Positions 13,348 to 21,783 of a stretch of 24,059 nucleotides of DNA are shown one piece after another (the first letter of the stretch is position 1; each line of letters begins with the position of its first letter). The translations under genes were made by a program, and so were the position numbers. A model generated the notes under the pieces. That model did not search any database and was not told the DNA's origin. It saw only the letters and a program-made list of their open reading frames with translations. This DNA comes from SFEL01 sp963640685 (lineage in GTDB: Bacteria; Bacillota; Clostridia; Christensenellales; CAG-138), in NCBI GenBank assembly GCA_963640685.1, contig CAVIAA010000030.1:1-24059 (forward strand), written 5' to 3'.

Positions 13348-14733
13348 CTATTCGCAGCCCTCTCCCTCCCTGCCTGATATCATGGCCTCCCTTATGAGCA
13401 CGGAGGGGCTGCCGACGGTGCTTCCGCCCGGCATTGAGAAGCGCAGATCCCGGCCGACCCGCTCGATAGATCTCATCAGCCCTATGAAATCGCCGCTCAG
13501 GGTTATTTCGTTCACCGCCCGCTCGTCCCTTCCGTCCTTTATCAGCCGCCCGCGGCAGAGCAGCGAAAACTCGCCGCTAACCGGGTTCACGCCGGCGTGC
13601 AGGCCGGAAAAATCGGTTATTAGCAGCCCGGAGCCGAGCTCGCGCAGCAGCTCCTCCGGCGCCGCCTCGCCCTGGGCGATGTAGAAGTTCGTCACCTTTA
13701 TGCCGACGGGTGAGCCCGCGCCGCCCCGCCCGCCGTTTGCGGTTGAGCTTACACCGGCCTTTTTCGCGGTCTTGAGGTTGTGCAGCAGCGTTGTGAGCCT
13801 GCCGCCGCTTATTACCTCCTTTGCAAATGAGGGCGTGCCCTCGTCGTCAAAGGGCATCGGGTTGGTCGGGTACAGCGGGTCGTCTATCAGCGTAACGCAT
13901 TCCGCGGCGATGCTCTCCCCCTCCCTGCCCGCGAGCGGAGAAAGCCCCTTTTGCGCCGCGTCCGCCGAGAACATTCCGGCAAATGCGCCCAACAGGCTCG
14001 CCATAGCATCGTTTCGCAGTATGACGGCGTATTTCCCCGCGGGAACGGGGGATGGATCCAGCGCAGCTATGGCCTCGTTTACGGCTTCGCTTGCGCAGCC
14101 CGCTATATCCGCGGCGTCCGCATCTGCACGGAAGGCAAAGCCGTCCCGCATTTCCCCGTTTTGCTCCAGCACCGGCTCAACATAGCAGCAGGATACCCTC
14201 TCGCTGCGCTCTGCCTTGAGGCCAAGCGTATTGTATATGCACACCCTGCCGCCGACGGTCACGACCTTGCAGGCGGCGACCCGCTTCACCCTGCCGTCGC
14301 AATCCTTTGCCGCCCGTTCAAGCGCGCGGCAGAGCTCGATCTTGTCGGCGGCGTCAAGATTGGCATAGGCGTCCGCCTTTTCTGCCGTTTCGGGGTATTC
14401 CGCGGGCCCCGCCATAGGGTGCTCGTCCTCGCTCATCACGGCGTCCGCGTTGTCCATGGCCTCTGCCACCAACCCCTCCGGATCCTCGGTCACCTCGGTA
14501 TAGGCGTAGCCGTTTTTGCCGCCCTTTTGAACCCTCAGCCCAAGGCCGAAGGTCGCGCTTACGGTATAATCCTCGACCTCGCCCTCCAGCACGCCTACCG
14601 AGAACTCGTCTCCCTCGTTCACGAATACCTCCGCCGCCTCGCAGCCGTTCTGCGTCGCAACTGTCATAAGCCGGTGCGCAAATTCTCTTATCCGCTCGCC
14701 GCTTCTCTGCTCCCTGCTCTCCTTGTGCAGCAT
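13348..14733 (-). CDS. tldE: TldE/PmbA-like metalloprotease subunit
   Basis: A 461-residue protein of the PmbA/TldE family, the partner subunit of TldD. It lacks the HExxxH zinc motif, as TldE subunits do, but keeps family segments such as GGRGGAGSPVGIKVTNFYI and TDFSGLHAGVNPVSGEFS. In Escherichia coli TldD and TldE form a heterodimeric protease that degrades unfolded or modified peptides (microcin B17 maturation, CcdA turnover). The ATG overlaps the tldD stop by one base (TAATG), and a GGGAGGT site lies in the end of tldD, so the two are translationally coupled. Its natural substrate here is unknown. Confidence 0.93.
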   Translation of the reverse strand: MLHKESREQRSGERIREFAHRLMTVATQNGCEAAEVFVNEGDEFSVGVLEGEVEDYTVSATFGLGLRVQKGGKNGYAYTEVTEDPEGLVAEAMDNADAVMSEDEHPMAGPAEYPETAEKADAYANLDAADKIELCRALERAAKDCDGRVKRVAACKVVTVGGRVCIYNTLGLKAERSERVSCCYVEPVLEQNGEMRDGFAFRADADAADIAGCASEAVNEAIAALDPSPVPAGKYAVILRNDAMASLLGAFAGMFSADAAQKGLSPLAGREGESIAAECVTLIDDPLYPTNPMPFDDEGTPSFAKEVISGGRLTTLLHNLKTAKKAGVSSTANGGRGGAGSPVGIKVTNFYIAQGEAAPEELLRELGSGLLITDFSGLHAGVNPVSGEFSLLCRGRLIKDGRDERAVNEITLSGDFIGLMRSIERVGRDLRFSMPGGSTVGSPSVLIREAMISGREGEGCE

Positions 14734-16118
14734 TACAGCATACCTCCCTTTCCGCCAACGGTTATGCCGCCCACCCTTATTCGCGGCTGGCCGACGTTAG
14801 TCGGTATGCTGCCGGACTTGGAGCCGCACATACCGTGACCCATCCACATGTTCCTGCCGATGCGGTCTATCTTCATCAGCACATCCGCCCCGCGGCCGAT
14901 AAGCGCCGCGCCCCTTACCGGGCAATGTATTTTTCCGTCCTTTACCCAGTAGCCCTCCAGCACCGAGAAGTTAAATTCGCCGGTGAGCGGGTTTACCGAG
15001 CCGCCGCCCATCTTGGCCGCGAACAGCCCGTCCCCCATCGTGCGTATCATCTCCTCCTCGTCGTCGTAGCCGGGGGCGAAGAAGGTATTGGTCATTCGTG
15101 ATGTCGGGGCGTATTCATAGCTCTGCCGCCTTGCGGAGCCGGTCATGGGCTGCCCCATTATCCTGCTGCCCAGCCTGTCCACAAGGTAGCTCTTTAGCAT
15201 TCCGTTTTCGATGAGCACGTTGCACCTCGACGGGTTTCCCTCGTCGTCATAGCGTATGCTTCCCCATTCGCCTATAAGCGTTCCGTCGTCAATAGCCGTA
15301 ACTATGTCGCTTGCGATGCGCTGGCCGAGCTTTCCGCAAAACTCCGAGTTGCCCCTTGCGACCGAGGTCGCCTCCAGCGAGTGCACGCACGCCTCGTGCA
15401 GTATAACCCCGCCGAAGCCGCCGTCTATCACGACCGGCATATACCCTGCGGGGCACTCCGCCGCGCGCAGCATGGTCACTGCGGTTCTTGCGGCGCTGCT
15501 GCCCTCCTTTTCCGGGTCGATGCGCTGATACGCCTCAAAGCCCATTCCGTAGGCCGGCGTCTCCCGCCCGGTCTGGAATTCCTTGCCGTCACTTGCAACG
15601 GCGGTAAAGGCAAGGCGGGTGCGCGGCCTTCTGTCCTCCGCCCATACCCCCTCGGTATTGCATACCAGCACCCGCTTATCTGTATCCATATACGCGGCGC
15701 TGACCTTTGCTATCTCGTTTGATTCCGCCCTTGCGGCGTCCGTTCCGCGCTTTAACAGCTTTGTCCTCTGGGAATTATCCACCGAGGAAAAGGGTATCTC
15801 CGGCTTATAGCTGCCGTTTCGTATATCCGTTAGCGGCACCGCGCCGCTCCCCTCGCCGCTGATTATCGCGGCGGCCTTCTTTGCCGTTTCAACCAGCGCG
15901 GCCTCGGATATGTCCGAGGTATAGGCGTAGCCCGAGCGGGCGCCGCAGAGCACCCTTACCCCCGCGCCCCTTGAGCGGCTGTATGCAGCATCCTCAACGA
16001 CGCCGTCCAGCATGGATACGCTGTGCCGCTCCTCGTCCTCCATATACAGCTCCGCAAAGTCCCCACCCGTTTCCAGCGCTGCGTTGAGTACCCTTTCAGC
16101 CGATGCTCTGCTTATCAT
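14733..16118 (-). CDS. tldD: TldD-like zinc metalloprotease subunit
   Basis: A 461-residue TldD protein. The zinc-binding motif HEACVH lies near residues 240-245, inside the family signature GGFGGVILHEACVHSLEA. The C-terminal MCGSKSGSIPTNVGQP segment near residue 430 supplies the conserved cysteine of the family. It pairs with tldE directly downstream. The ATG overlaps the rarA stop by four bases (ATGA), so all three genes form one tightly packed operon. Both subunits are full length and look functional. Confidence 0.95.
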   Translation of the reverse strand: MISRASAERVLNAALETGGDFAELYMEDEERHSVSMLDGVVEDAAYSRSRGAGVRVLCGARSGYAYTSDISEAALVETAKKAAAIISGEGSGAVPLTDIRNGSYKPEIPFSSVDNSQRTKLLKRGTDAARAESNEIAKVSAAYMDTDKRVLVCNTEGVWAEDRRPRTRLAFTAVASDGKEFQTGRETPAYGMGFEAYQRIDPEKEGSSAARTAVTMLRAAECPAGYMPVVIDGGFGGVILHEACVHSLEATSVARGNSEFCGKLGQRIASDIVTAIDDGTLIGEWGSIRYDDEGNPSRCNVLIENGMLKSYLVDRLGSRIMGQPMTGSARRQSYEYAPTSRMTNTFFAPGYDDEEEMIRTMGDGLFAAKMGGGSVNPLTGEFNFSVLEGYWVKDGKIHCPVRGAALIGRGADVLMKIDRIGRNMWMGHGMCGSKSGSIPTNVGQPRIRVGGITVGGKGGML

Positions 16119-17425
16119 TTTTCCTTTATCCTTCCCTGATTTATATGGTTCTGGCGTATTTTCCCCTCGCTGCCGAGCTCGCCCGGGACGTAGTATACGT
16201 GTCCCTTAACGCTTGGCGGCATATACTCCTGCTCAACGACGTGGCCCGGGTAGTCGTGCGGATACTTATACCCCCGCCCGTGCCCGAGCTTTGCCGCGCC
16301 GGGGTAGCTGGTGTCCCTCAGGTGTATCGGCACCGGCTGCTCGGGTATGCTCTTTGCCTCTGCAAACGCCGCGTCCCTTGCCATTACGACGGAATTGGAC
16401 TTTGGGCTTTCGCAGATGAAGATTATCGCCTGCGTTATGGAAAGCCCCGCCTCCGGCATGCCTATAAGCTCCAGCGACTGCGCGGCGGCCACCGCCTGAA
16501 CCATCGCCTGCGGGTTGGCAAGGCCAACGTCCTCCGAAGCGTGGGCGATGAGCCTGCGGCATATTATGCGCGGGTCTATGCCGGCGTATATCAGCCTTGC
16601 GAACCAGGCTATCGCGGCGTCGCTGTCCCCCCCGCGCAGGCTCTTGCAGAACGCCGAGAGCATATCGTAAAACTGCTGGTCGTCGCAGTTTATCAGCTTT
16701 TGCTGTATGCTTTCCGCGGCTATCTCCTCGGTTATGTGCCTCGTTCCGCTTTGGTCCGGCTCGGTCGTAAGTATCGCAAGCTCAAGGGCGTTTAGCGCCG
16801 TTCGCACGTCGCCGTTTGCAATTCGGGCAAGGTGGTCGTATGCCCCTTCGTCTACCGATACATTATAGCTGCCCATGCCCCGCTCCCTGTCCGCAGCGGC
16901 AGCCTTCAGGCACTGCTTAACGTCCGCCTCGCTCAGCGGATAAAACTGAAAGGCGCGGCAGCGGGAAACTATCGCTCCCGTCATAGATACCATCGGGTTC
17001 TCGGTGGTCGAGCCTATGAATTTGATTATTCCCCGCTCCAGCGCGGGAAGTATGCTGTCGCTCTGCGCCTTGCTCCAGCGGTGGCACTCATCCAGCAGCA
17101 GGTAGGTCTCCCTGCCATAGAGCTTCAGGTCGCTTTCCGCCGCGGCGATTACCTCGCGCACCTCCTTTACGCCGGAGGTGACGGCGTTCAGCTTAACAAA
17201 GCCTGAGCCGGTAGTATTTGCAACTATCGATGCAAGCGTGGTCTTTCCGCAGCCCGGGGGGCCAAAGAATATGCTGGACTGGAGCGAATCCGTCTCGATC
17301 GCCCTCCTGAGCAGCTTGCCCCTGCCGACTATATGCTGCTGACCCACGAACTCGTCCAGATTTCTCGGGCGCATTCTGTCCGCCAGCGGCGCGTGCCTGT
17401 TCATTCCGGCCGAAAAGAGATCCAT
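16115..17425 (-). CDS. rarA: RarA/MgsA-type AAA ATPase (replication-associated recombination)
   Basis: A 436-residue AAA+ ATPase similar to clamp-loader ATPases. Walker A is GPPGCGKTT (55-63). Walker B is LLLDECHRW (109-117), where the more common family form is DExHRF, so the cysteine and tryptophan are small departures. Sensor I STTENP follows. The C-terminal half carries the family blocks ICRRLIAHASEDVGLANP and PIPEQPVPIHLRD-like residues (PEQPVPIHLRDTSYPGAAKLG). RarA acts at stalled replication forks and interacts with single-strand binding protein in other bacteria. The ATG at 17425 has GGAAGG upstream. An extended -10 promoter precedes it, and tldD overlaps its stop codon. Confidence 0.95.
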   Translation of the reverse strand: MDLFSAGMNRHAPLADRMRPRNLDEFVGQQHIVGRGKLLRRAIETDSLQSSIFFGPPGCGKTTLASIVANTTGSGFVKLNAVTSGVKEVREVIAAAESDLKLYGRETYLLLDECHRWSKAQSDSILPALERGIIKFIGSTTENPMVSMTGAIVSRCRAFQFYPLSEADVKQCLKAAAADRERGMGSYNVSVDEGAYDHLARIANGDVRTALNALELAILTTEPDQSGTRHITEEIAAESIQQKLINCDDQQFYDMLSAFCKSLRGGDSDAAIAWFARLIYAGIDPRIICRRLIAHASEDVGLANPQAMVQAVAAAQSLELIGMPEAGLSITQAIIFICESPKSNSVVMARDAAFAEAKSIPEQPVPIHLRDTSYPGAAKLGHGRGYKYPHDYPGHVVEQEYMPPSVKGHVYYVPGELGSEGKIRQNHINQGRIKEK

Positions 17426-17464
17426 GCCGTCTGCCCTTCCTTTGCTGTATTCCCTCTCAGGTTA

Positions 17465-17473
17465 ATTATAGCA
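17465..17473 (-). promoter_or_regulatory. Extended -10 promoter for rarA-tldD-tldE
   Basis: On the minus strand TATAAT (17465-17470) is preceded by TG one base upstream (TGCTATAAT), an extended -10. No good -35 box is present at 16-18 bp; TTGTAG lies at 19 bp. The predicted start is near 17458, about 33 nt before the rarA ATG. Confidence 0.6.
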
Positions 17474-17503
17474 CGATAACAGACCGGGTCTACAATTAAA
17501 TTA

Positions 17504-18319
17504 TTATTGAGCCTTATATTCCGCAAGCGCCCTTTCGCAGTCCGCAACGCTGTGGGCGGGCTGCCTTGCATATTCCGATGCGGGACCCGTCTCTCTGCCC
17601 GCCATGCCTATGAAATCCCTGTTTGCGCTCACCAGATTGCGGTACATCATAAGCAGCGCATGGAACCTCTCCTTTGCAGTGCTCAGCTCCTGCTCCTGCC
17701 TTTTTATACGCTCATGGAGCTCCGCTTCGGCCTTGCGGTGCGCCTCCTCCCGCTCCTCCGCCTCCTGCGCGGTCCTCGTCAGGTAATCCAGCCCCTCAAA
17801 GAACGCCGCGCCGTCCATTCCGCGTAGACTCTTTGCCCTCCTGCGCGCGCTCCTCTCCCCGTCCCTTATCGCATACGGGTCAAACTCCACCCCCTCCAAG
17901 GCAAGCTCCCCCGCGACCTCGCGAACCAGCGCAGGCCGGCTTTTCAGCAGCGCGCGGTATTTGTTCTGGTACCTCAGCATCGTCCGGTTGTCGCCGCCGC
18001 CCATGCTCATTGTGCAGGCGCGGACGGATATGCCGTTTGCCTGTGCGCTGAGCACCGTTCGTAAAAGGCCGCGTATCTCCTCCTCGCTGAACGGAACAAA
18101 GGCGCCCGCGTGCAGCGCCCGCGTGCTCAGGTCACGCTCCTTTATCCTCGCATAGTAGTAGTTCCTGACGCTATTCGGCTTTCTGCCGGTCTTTTTTGCA
18201 ACTGCCTCAAAAACGCTCTTTAGCGGCGTTCCCCTGCCAACGCTCTCCTCTATCTCCTCAAAGAGCATCGCGTCCTCCTGCTCCCTCCAGCCGTTCCTTC
18301 CGCGCTGTATATCTGCCAT
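17504..18319 (-). CDS. RsfA-like Myb/SANT-domain DNA-binding protein
   Basis: A 271-residue protein from the ATG at 18319, which has GGAGGT 9 nt upstream; the longer open frame to 18397 has no ribosome site and overlaps the asnS terminator. The first ~60 residues resemble the Myb-like domain of Bacillus RsfA/YlbO prespore regulators: W11, an EED-like patch at 15-16, L.K..FE.VA, then TGRKPNSVRNYYY as recognition helix. The middle (about 70-180) is basic and unrecognised. Residues ~185-225 (AQEAEEREEAHRKAEAEL and on) are a predicted coiled coil, suggesting dimerisation. A role in regulation, possibly sporulation-linked, is inferred from the domain only. Confidence 0.75.
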   Translation of the reverse strand: MADIQRGRNGWREQEDAMLFEEIEESVGRGTPLKSVFEAVAKKTGRKPNSVRNYYYARIKERDLSTRALHAGAFVPFSEEEIRGLLRTVLSAQANGISVRACTMSMGGGDNRTMLRYQNKYRALLKSRPALVREVAGELALEGVEFDPYAIRDGERSARRRAKSLRGMDGAAFFEGLDYLTRTAQEAEEREEAHRKAEAELHERIKRQEQELSTAKERFHALLMMYRNLVSANRDFIGMAGRETGPASEYARQPAHSVADCERALAEYKAQ

Positions 18320-18384
18320 ATCCGAAATACCTCCGTCAAAGTTTGTTTCTGCTATTATTTCCCACCCTTGCGCCGTGCATACAT

Positions 18385-18420
18385 AAACAAAAACCAAAGC
18401 GTAACTATCAGCCTTGGTTT
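18385..18420 (-). terminator. Intrinsic terminator after asnS
   Basis: Arms AAACCAAAGC (18391-18400) and GCCTTGGTTT (18411-18420) form a 10-bp stem with one wobble. In the minus-strand RNA they are followed by TTTTTGTTTATG. It lies about 45 bp beyond the asnS stop. Confidence 0.75.
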
Positions 18421-18463
18421 CTGTAAATTTATATGCGGTTGTATTTCAGGATATTATACTGCC

Positions 18464-19843
18464 TTACATTTCGAGGCTGCCGGTCGTGCGGGGGAAGGGC
18501 AGCACGTCGCGTATGTTGGCCATGCCGGTGACGTACATCACCATCCGCTCAAAGCCCAGCCCGTAGCCCGCGTGCTTTACGCCGCCGTACCTGCGCAGGT
18601 CGAGGTACCAGCCGTAGTCCTCCGGGTTCATTCCAAGCTCCCTTATGCGGCTCTCCAGCACGTCGAGCCGCTCCTCGCGCTGGCTGCCGCCGATTATCTC
18701 GCCAACGCCGGGCACCAGCAGGTCGGCCGCGGCAACAGTCTTGCCGTCGTCGTTGAGCCTCATATAGAACGCCTTTATGTCCTTCGGGTAATCCGTTACG
18801 AATACCGGCTTCTTGTATACCTGCTCGGTAAGGTACCTTTCGTGCTCGGTCTGCAAATCTGCGCCCCACTCAACGGGGTACTCGAACTGCGCGCCGCTGC
18901 TCTTCAGCTTTTCCACGGCCTCGGTGTAGGTTATGCGGGCAAAGTCGTTGCTCACGACGTTATTCAGCCTGTCTATGAGCCCCTTATCCACAAAGCTGTT
19001 GAAGAAGCCGAGCTCATCCGGGCAGCGCTCTATAACGGTGCGGATTATGTACTTTACCATGTCCTCCGCCGTGTCAAGGTAGCCCTTGAGGTCGCAGAAG
19101 GCCATCTCCGGCTCTATCATCCAGAACTCCGCCGCGTGGCGGGCGGTGTAGCTCTGCTCAGCACGGAAGGTCGGCCCGAATGTGTATATATCGCGGAATG
19201 CCATCGCAAACGCCTCGCCGTAGAGCTGGCCGCTGACGGTCAGGTTCGCGCTGGTGCCGAAGAAATCCTTTGAGTAATCTACCCTGCCGTCCTCCGTCTT
19301 GGGTACGTTTTCAAGGTCCAGCGTAGTTACGCGGAACATTTCACCCGCGCCCTCGCAGTCGCTCGCGGTTATGAGCGGGGTATGCACATATAGAAAGCCC
19401 CTCTCGTCAAAGAAACGGTGTATCGCCTGCGCAACGACGTTGCGAACGCGGAAGGTCGCCTGAAAGGTGTTGGTGCGCGGCCTGAGGTGCTGCATCGTTC
19501 GCAGGTATTCAAGGCTGTGGCGTTTTTTCTGCATCGGGTAGTCGCTGTCGCAAAGACCCTCTATGGCTATCTCCTTTGCCTTTACCTCAAAGGGCTGCTT
19601 GGCCTCCGGCGTCAGCACGAGCTCGCCCTTAACGCTTATCGCGCAGCCGGTGTTTATCTGCCTGGTTATCTCTGCGGGTATATTATTCTCGTAGACCACC
19701 TGAACGTTTTTGAAGCAGGAGCCGTCGCTCAGCTCTATAAAGCCGATATTCTTGCTGTCGCGAGCGGTGCGCACCCAGCCGGCAATTTCAACCTCCCCCG
19801 CGTATTTTGCAGGGTTTCTGGTCAGTTCGGATAGTCTGATCAT
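18464..19843 (-). CDS. asnS: Asparaginyl-tRNA synthetase
   Basis: A 459-residue class IIb synthetase that charges tRNA-Asn. The start is the ATG at 19843 (MIRLSELTRNPAKYAG) with GGAGG 6 nt upstream; the open frame extends 59 codons further but that stretch has no ribosome site and covers the promoter. The N-terminal OB-fold anticodon domain (about 14-105, EIAGWVRTARDSKNIGF) is followed by the catalytic core. Class II motif 2 is in FRAEQSYTARHAAEFWMIEP, and motif 3 in the C-terminal GYGLGFERMVMYVTG, after the GVGEIIGGSQREERLD segment. Ser-Gln-Arg-Glu in this last block is typical of AsnS. The leader is short (~50 nt) and no T-box is visible. It is a single-gene unit with its own promoter and terminator. 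Confidence 0.96.
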   Translation of the reverse strand: MIRLSELTRNPAKYAGEVEIAGWVRTARDSKNIGFIELSDGSCFKNVQVVYENNIPAEITRQINTGCAISVKGELVLTPEAKQPFEVKAKEIAIEGLCDSDYPMQKKRHSLEYLRTMQHLRPRTNTFQATFRVRNVVAQAIHRFFDERGFLYVHTPLITASDCEGAGEMFRVTTLDLENVPKTEDGRVDYSKDFFGTSANLTVSGQLYGEAFAMAFRDIYTFGPTFRAEQSYTARHAAEFWMIEPEMAFCDLKGYLDTAEDMVKYIIRTVIERCPDELGFFNSFVDKGLIDRLNNVVSNDFARITYTEAVEKLKSSGAQFEYPVEWGADLQTEHERYLTEQVYKKPVFVTDYPKDIKAFYMRLNDDGKTVAAADLLVPGVGEIIGGSQREERLDVLESRIRELGMNPEDYGWYLDLRRYGGVKHAGYGLGFERMVMYVTGMANIRDVLPFPRTTGSLEM

Positions 19844-19901
19844 GATATACCTCCAAATGTTTCGCTTTTTCGCCCCCTGCCAAAGGCAAAGGCTGTCTTT
19901 T

Positions 19902-19930
19902 ATTATATCCCCGCGCTTCGCCTTTTGCAA
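19902..19930 (-). promoter_or_regulatory. asnS promoter inside a 41-bp palindrome
   Basis: On the minus strand the -35 box TTGCAA (19925-19930) and a perfect TATAAT (19902-19907) are 17 bp apart. An inverted repeat covers the whole core promoter: 10-bp outer arms 19905-19914 and 19936-19945, and 6-bp inner arms 19919-19924 and 19929-19934 around a TTGC centre. Confidence 0.75.
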
Positions 19931-19947
19931 GGCGGGCGGGGATATTT

Positions 19948-19976
19948 TTGCCGCCCCATGCATAAATATTTTAAAT
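19948..19976 (+). promoter_or_regulatory. Possible weak promoter for the plus-strand gene
   Basis: TTGCCG (19948-19953) and TTAAAT (19971-19976) are 17 bp apart, each matching four of six consensus bases. The stretch is AT-rich and in the right place, but the match is modest. A short hairpin (19984-19999) follows before the ribosome site. Confidence 0.35.
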
Positions 19977-20019
19977 AAAAGCCGCTGCGCTCCCGCAGCC
20001 AATGGAGGATATCGCCGCA

Positions 20020-21045
20020 ATGTACCAGTCTCCTGTGCCGCTTATAGTCATACGCTCCGCCGCGCCCTCCCTCGTTGAGGTGAACGGGCAGCTTTTGGGC
20101 GAATGTCAGGCAGGGTCGCATATCGCCATGCCCGCGGGGGACAGCGGGGATTACTTTATATCGGTCGCCCCGCTGTCATTCGGCTGCGGCGCCTGGCGCT
20201 ACCCCGTTACCCGCAAGCTGTCGCTGCGCGGCGGCGAGGCGCTGCCGGTTCAGGGCTCCGGCGTTTCGCTCTGCCGCTGGCCCGGCGGGGTATACGAGCT
20301 GTGCTTTTGCCCGCAGGAGGAAAGCCCCGCTCCCGGAGCGGATTTTCCCAAGGAGCTGGATCAGCTTGGCTTTACGCAGGGCAAAAGCCGCAAAACGCTG
20401 ACGCTTTACCGCGAAAACGGGCTAAAGCTGCTCTCTGAGGAGGAGGGCAGGCAGCCAAGCTGCATTTCGCTCGGCGGCGGCGAATACGGCTCGCTTGCGC
20501 TCTACGGCGTTGCGGGGCGGCAGCTCATCGCCGTTACTACCTTTTTTGAGGGGCGGCAGCGGCTGCTGATGCTGGACGGTGAAATGAACGCCCTGCTGGA
20601 GCTCTCCGGCCAGAGCATACTGCTGGAGGAGGGGTTCGTTTCGCTCATTGAGCCGCTCGGCACGCTGCTCGGCCACCAGCGGCGAACGCGGTACGTCTAT
20701 CAGGGCGGCGGGTTTTCGCAGCTCTCCGCCGAAACCGGCTTTTTTACCAACGAATACGCCTTTCCAGAGGACAGCGCTTCCCTCGCCGCGGCCTTTTGCG
20801 AGGCGGTTCAAAGCCGGCTTGACGACGAAGCAAAAAGCTACCTCTGCCCGCAGCTTCGCAATGAGTTTTCAATAGATGAAATTCGGGCGTTTCTCGGCAG
20901 CTTCTGCTGCTGCCGACCTCCGCTTTCGGACAGGAGCGGCAGGCTCATGGGGCTTATCCAAACCGCAGAGGACGGCGCCGCCTGCGCAAGGCTGTTTGAG
21001 TTTTCCTTCGAGGGCGGGCTGATTGCGGATATTGCCGAGGCGTAG
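20020..21045 (+). CDS. Protein of unknown function (only sizeable plus-strand gene)
   Basis: I do not recognise this 341-residue protein. The start chosen is the ATG at 20020 (MYQSPVPLIVIRSAAP), because GGAGG lies 11 nt upstream; an ATG at 20002 overlaps that ribosome site. No signal peptide or membrane helix is seen. The N-terminal ~70 residues (LVEVNGQLLGEC...DYFISVAPLS) look like a small beta-sandwich. The middle is rich in short beta-like segments and glycines. The last ~100 residues are more helical, with a CCC cluster (SFCCCRPPL) and an acidic end. It diverges from asnS and converges on the HD gene. Its uninterrupted length, good ribosome site and flanking terminator argue that it is real. 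Confidence 0.75.
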   Translation: MYQSPVPLIVIRSAAPSLVEVNGQLLGECQAGSHIAMPAGDSGDYFISVAPLSFGCGAWRYPVTRKLSLRGGEALPVQGSGVSLCRWPGGVYELCFCPQEESPAPGADFPKELDQLGFTQGKSRKTLTLYRENGLKLLSEEEGRQPSCISLGGGEYGSLALYGVAGRQLIAVTTFFEGRQRLLMLDGEMNALLELSGQSILLEEGFVSLIEPLGTLLGHQRRTRYVYQGGGFSQLSAETGFFTNEYAFPEDSASLAAAFCEAVQSRLDDEAKSYLCPQLRNEFSIDEIRAFLGSFCCCRPPLSDRSGRLMGLIQTAEDGAACARLFEFSFEGGLIADIAEA

Positions 21046-21048
21046 CGC

Positions 21049-21081
21049 AAAAAAAGGCTCCCTGCCTTAAAGAGAGCCCTT
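21049..21081 (-). terminator. Terminator between convergent genes
   Basis: Arms GGCTCCC (21056-21062) and GAGAGCC (21072-21078) form a 7-bp stem. On the minus strand it is followed by TTTTTTT (21049-21055), ending the HD gene. On the plus strand only a short CTTT follows, so it is weaker for the gene ending at 21045. Confidence 0.75.
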
Positions 21082-21085
21082 TCGC

Positions 21086-21748
21086 CTAAAGTATCGTTTG
21101 GCCGTTTATTACTATTCTAAAGGTAAGCCCAAGCCTTTCCGCCGCCTTTCGGCAGAGTATCATTCTCACCATGAAAATTTCAAAGTACTCCATTACCGCG
21201 CAGCTCTCGGTGTCGATGGTCAGCCGCAGGGTTATCGTATTCGCCTCGGTATCCAGCTCCAGCGCGTTTTCCTTTGCCGCAAAGTTAACCCTGTCGTGTA
21301 TGTCAAAGCTGCTCCTGTCCTTGTTTCGAACGCGGCTGCTCCGCACGTCGGACTTATCCGCAAGTATCAGCGCCGCCGAAATATCGCTTACCGGCCTCGC
21401 CGTGTGCTCGTCGTGGTTGCCGATTGCCATTATGACGTCCGCAATGTCCTCCGGCTCCATGCCCATCCTGTCCAGTATCCTGAACGCCATTATCGCGCCG
21501 CTCTGCGCGTGCTCGTCCCTGTTTACGATGTTGCCTATATCGTGCAGATAGCCCGCTATTTCCGCAAGCTCCTGCTCCCTTTCGCTCCTGCCGAGCGCCG
21601 CAAGTATTCGCCTCGCCTCCTTTGCAACCTTTGTAACGTGCGCAAAGCTGTGCTCCGTAAAGCCCAGCGCGATTAGCGATTCGTCCTCCTTTTCAATATA
21701 CGTCCTTATCGTCGGGTCGTTCAAAACCTGCTGTGCCGTTATCTTCAT
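21086..21748 (-). CDS. HD-domain phosphohydrolase-like protein
   Basis: A 220-residue protein with metal-binding HD-superfamily residues: H33/H37 (EHSFAHV), the HD pair H69-D70 in GYLHDIGN, H80, and H112-D113 in GNHDE, followed by a later D in ILADKSD. These usually coordinate one or two metals in phosphohydrolases or nucleotidases acting on phosphomonoesters or cyclic nucleotides. There is no partner GGDEF, response-regulator or RelA domain, so the substrate cannot be named. The last ~60 residues (ITLRLTIDTESCAVMEYFEI) form a separate unrecognised region. The ATG at 21748 has GAGAGGA upstream, and a TATAAT box without a good -35 lies at 21784-21789. Confidence 0.85.
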   Translation of the reverse strand: MKITAQQVLNDPTIRTYIEKEDESLIALGFTEHSFAHVTKVAKEARRILAALGRSEREQELAEIAGYLHDIGNIVNRDEHAQSGAIMAFRILDRMGMEPEDIADVIMAIGNHDEHTARPVSDISAALILADKSDVRSSRVRNKDRSSFDIHDRVNFAAKENALELDTEANTITLRLTIDTESCAVMEYFEIFMVRMILCRKAAERLGLTFRIVINGQTIL

Positions 21749-21783
21749 TATATATCATCTTCCTCTCTCTTTGCTTTTTCTGC

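Noticed and set aside
19844..19901. T-box riboswitch upstream of asnS
   Set aside because: The leader is only about 50 nt; no specifier loop, T-box sequence or antiterminator can fit.
19844..20020. 59-codon N-terminal extension of asnS
   Set aside because: It lacks AsnS homology and a ribosome site and contains the asnS promoter; the ATG at 19843 has GGAGG 6 nt upstream.
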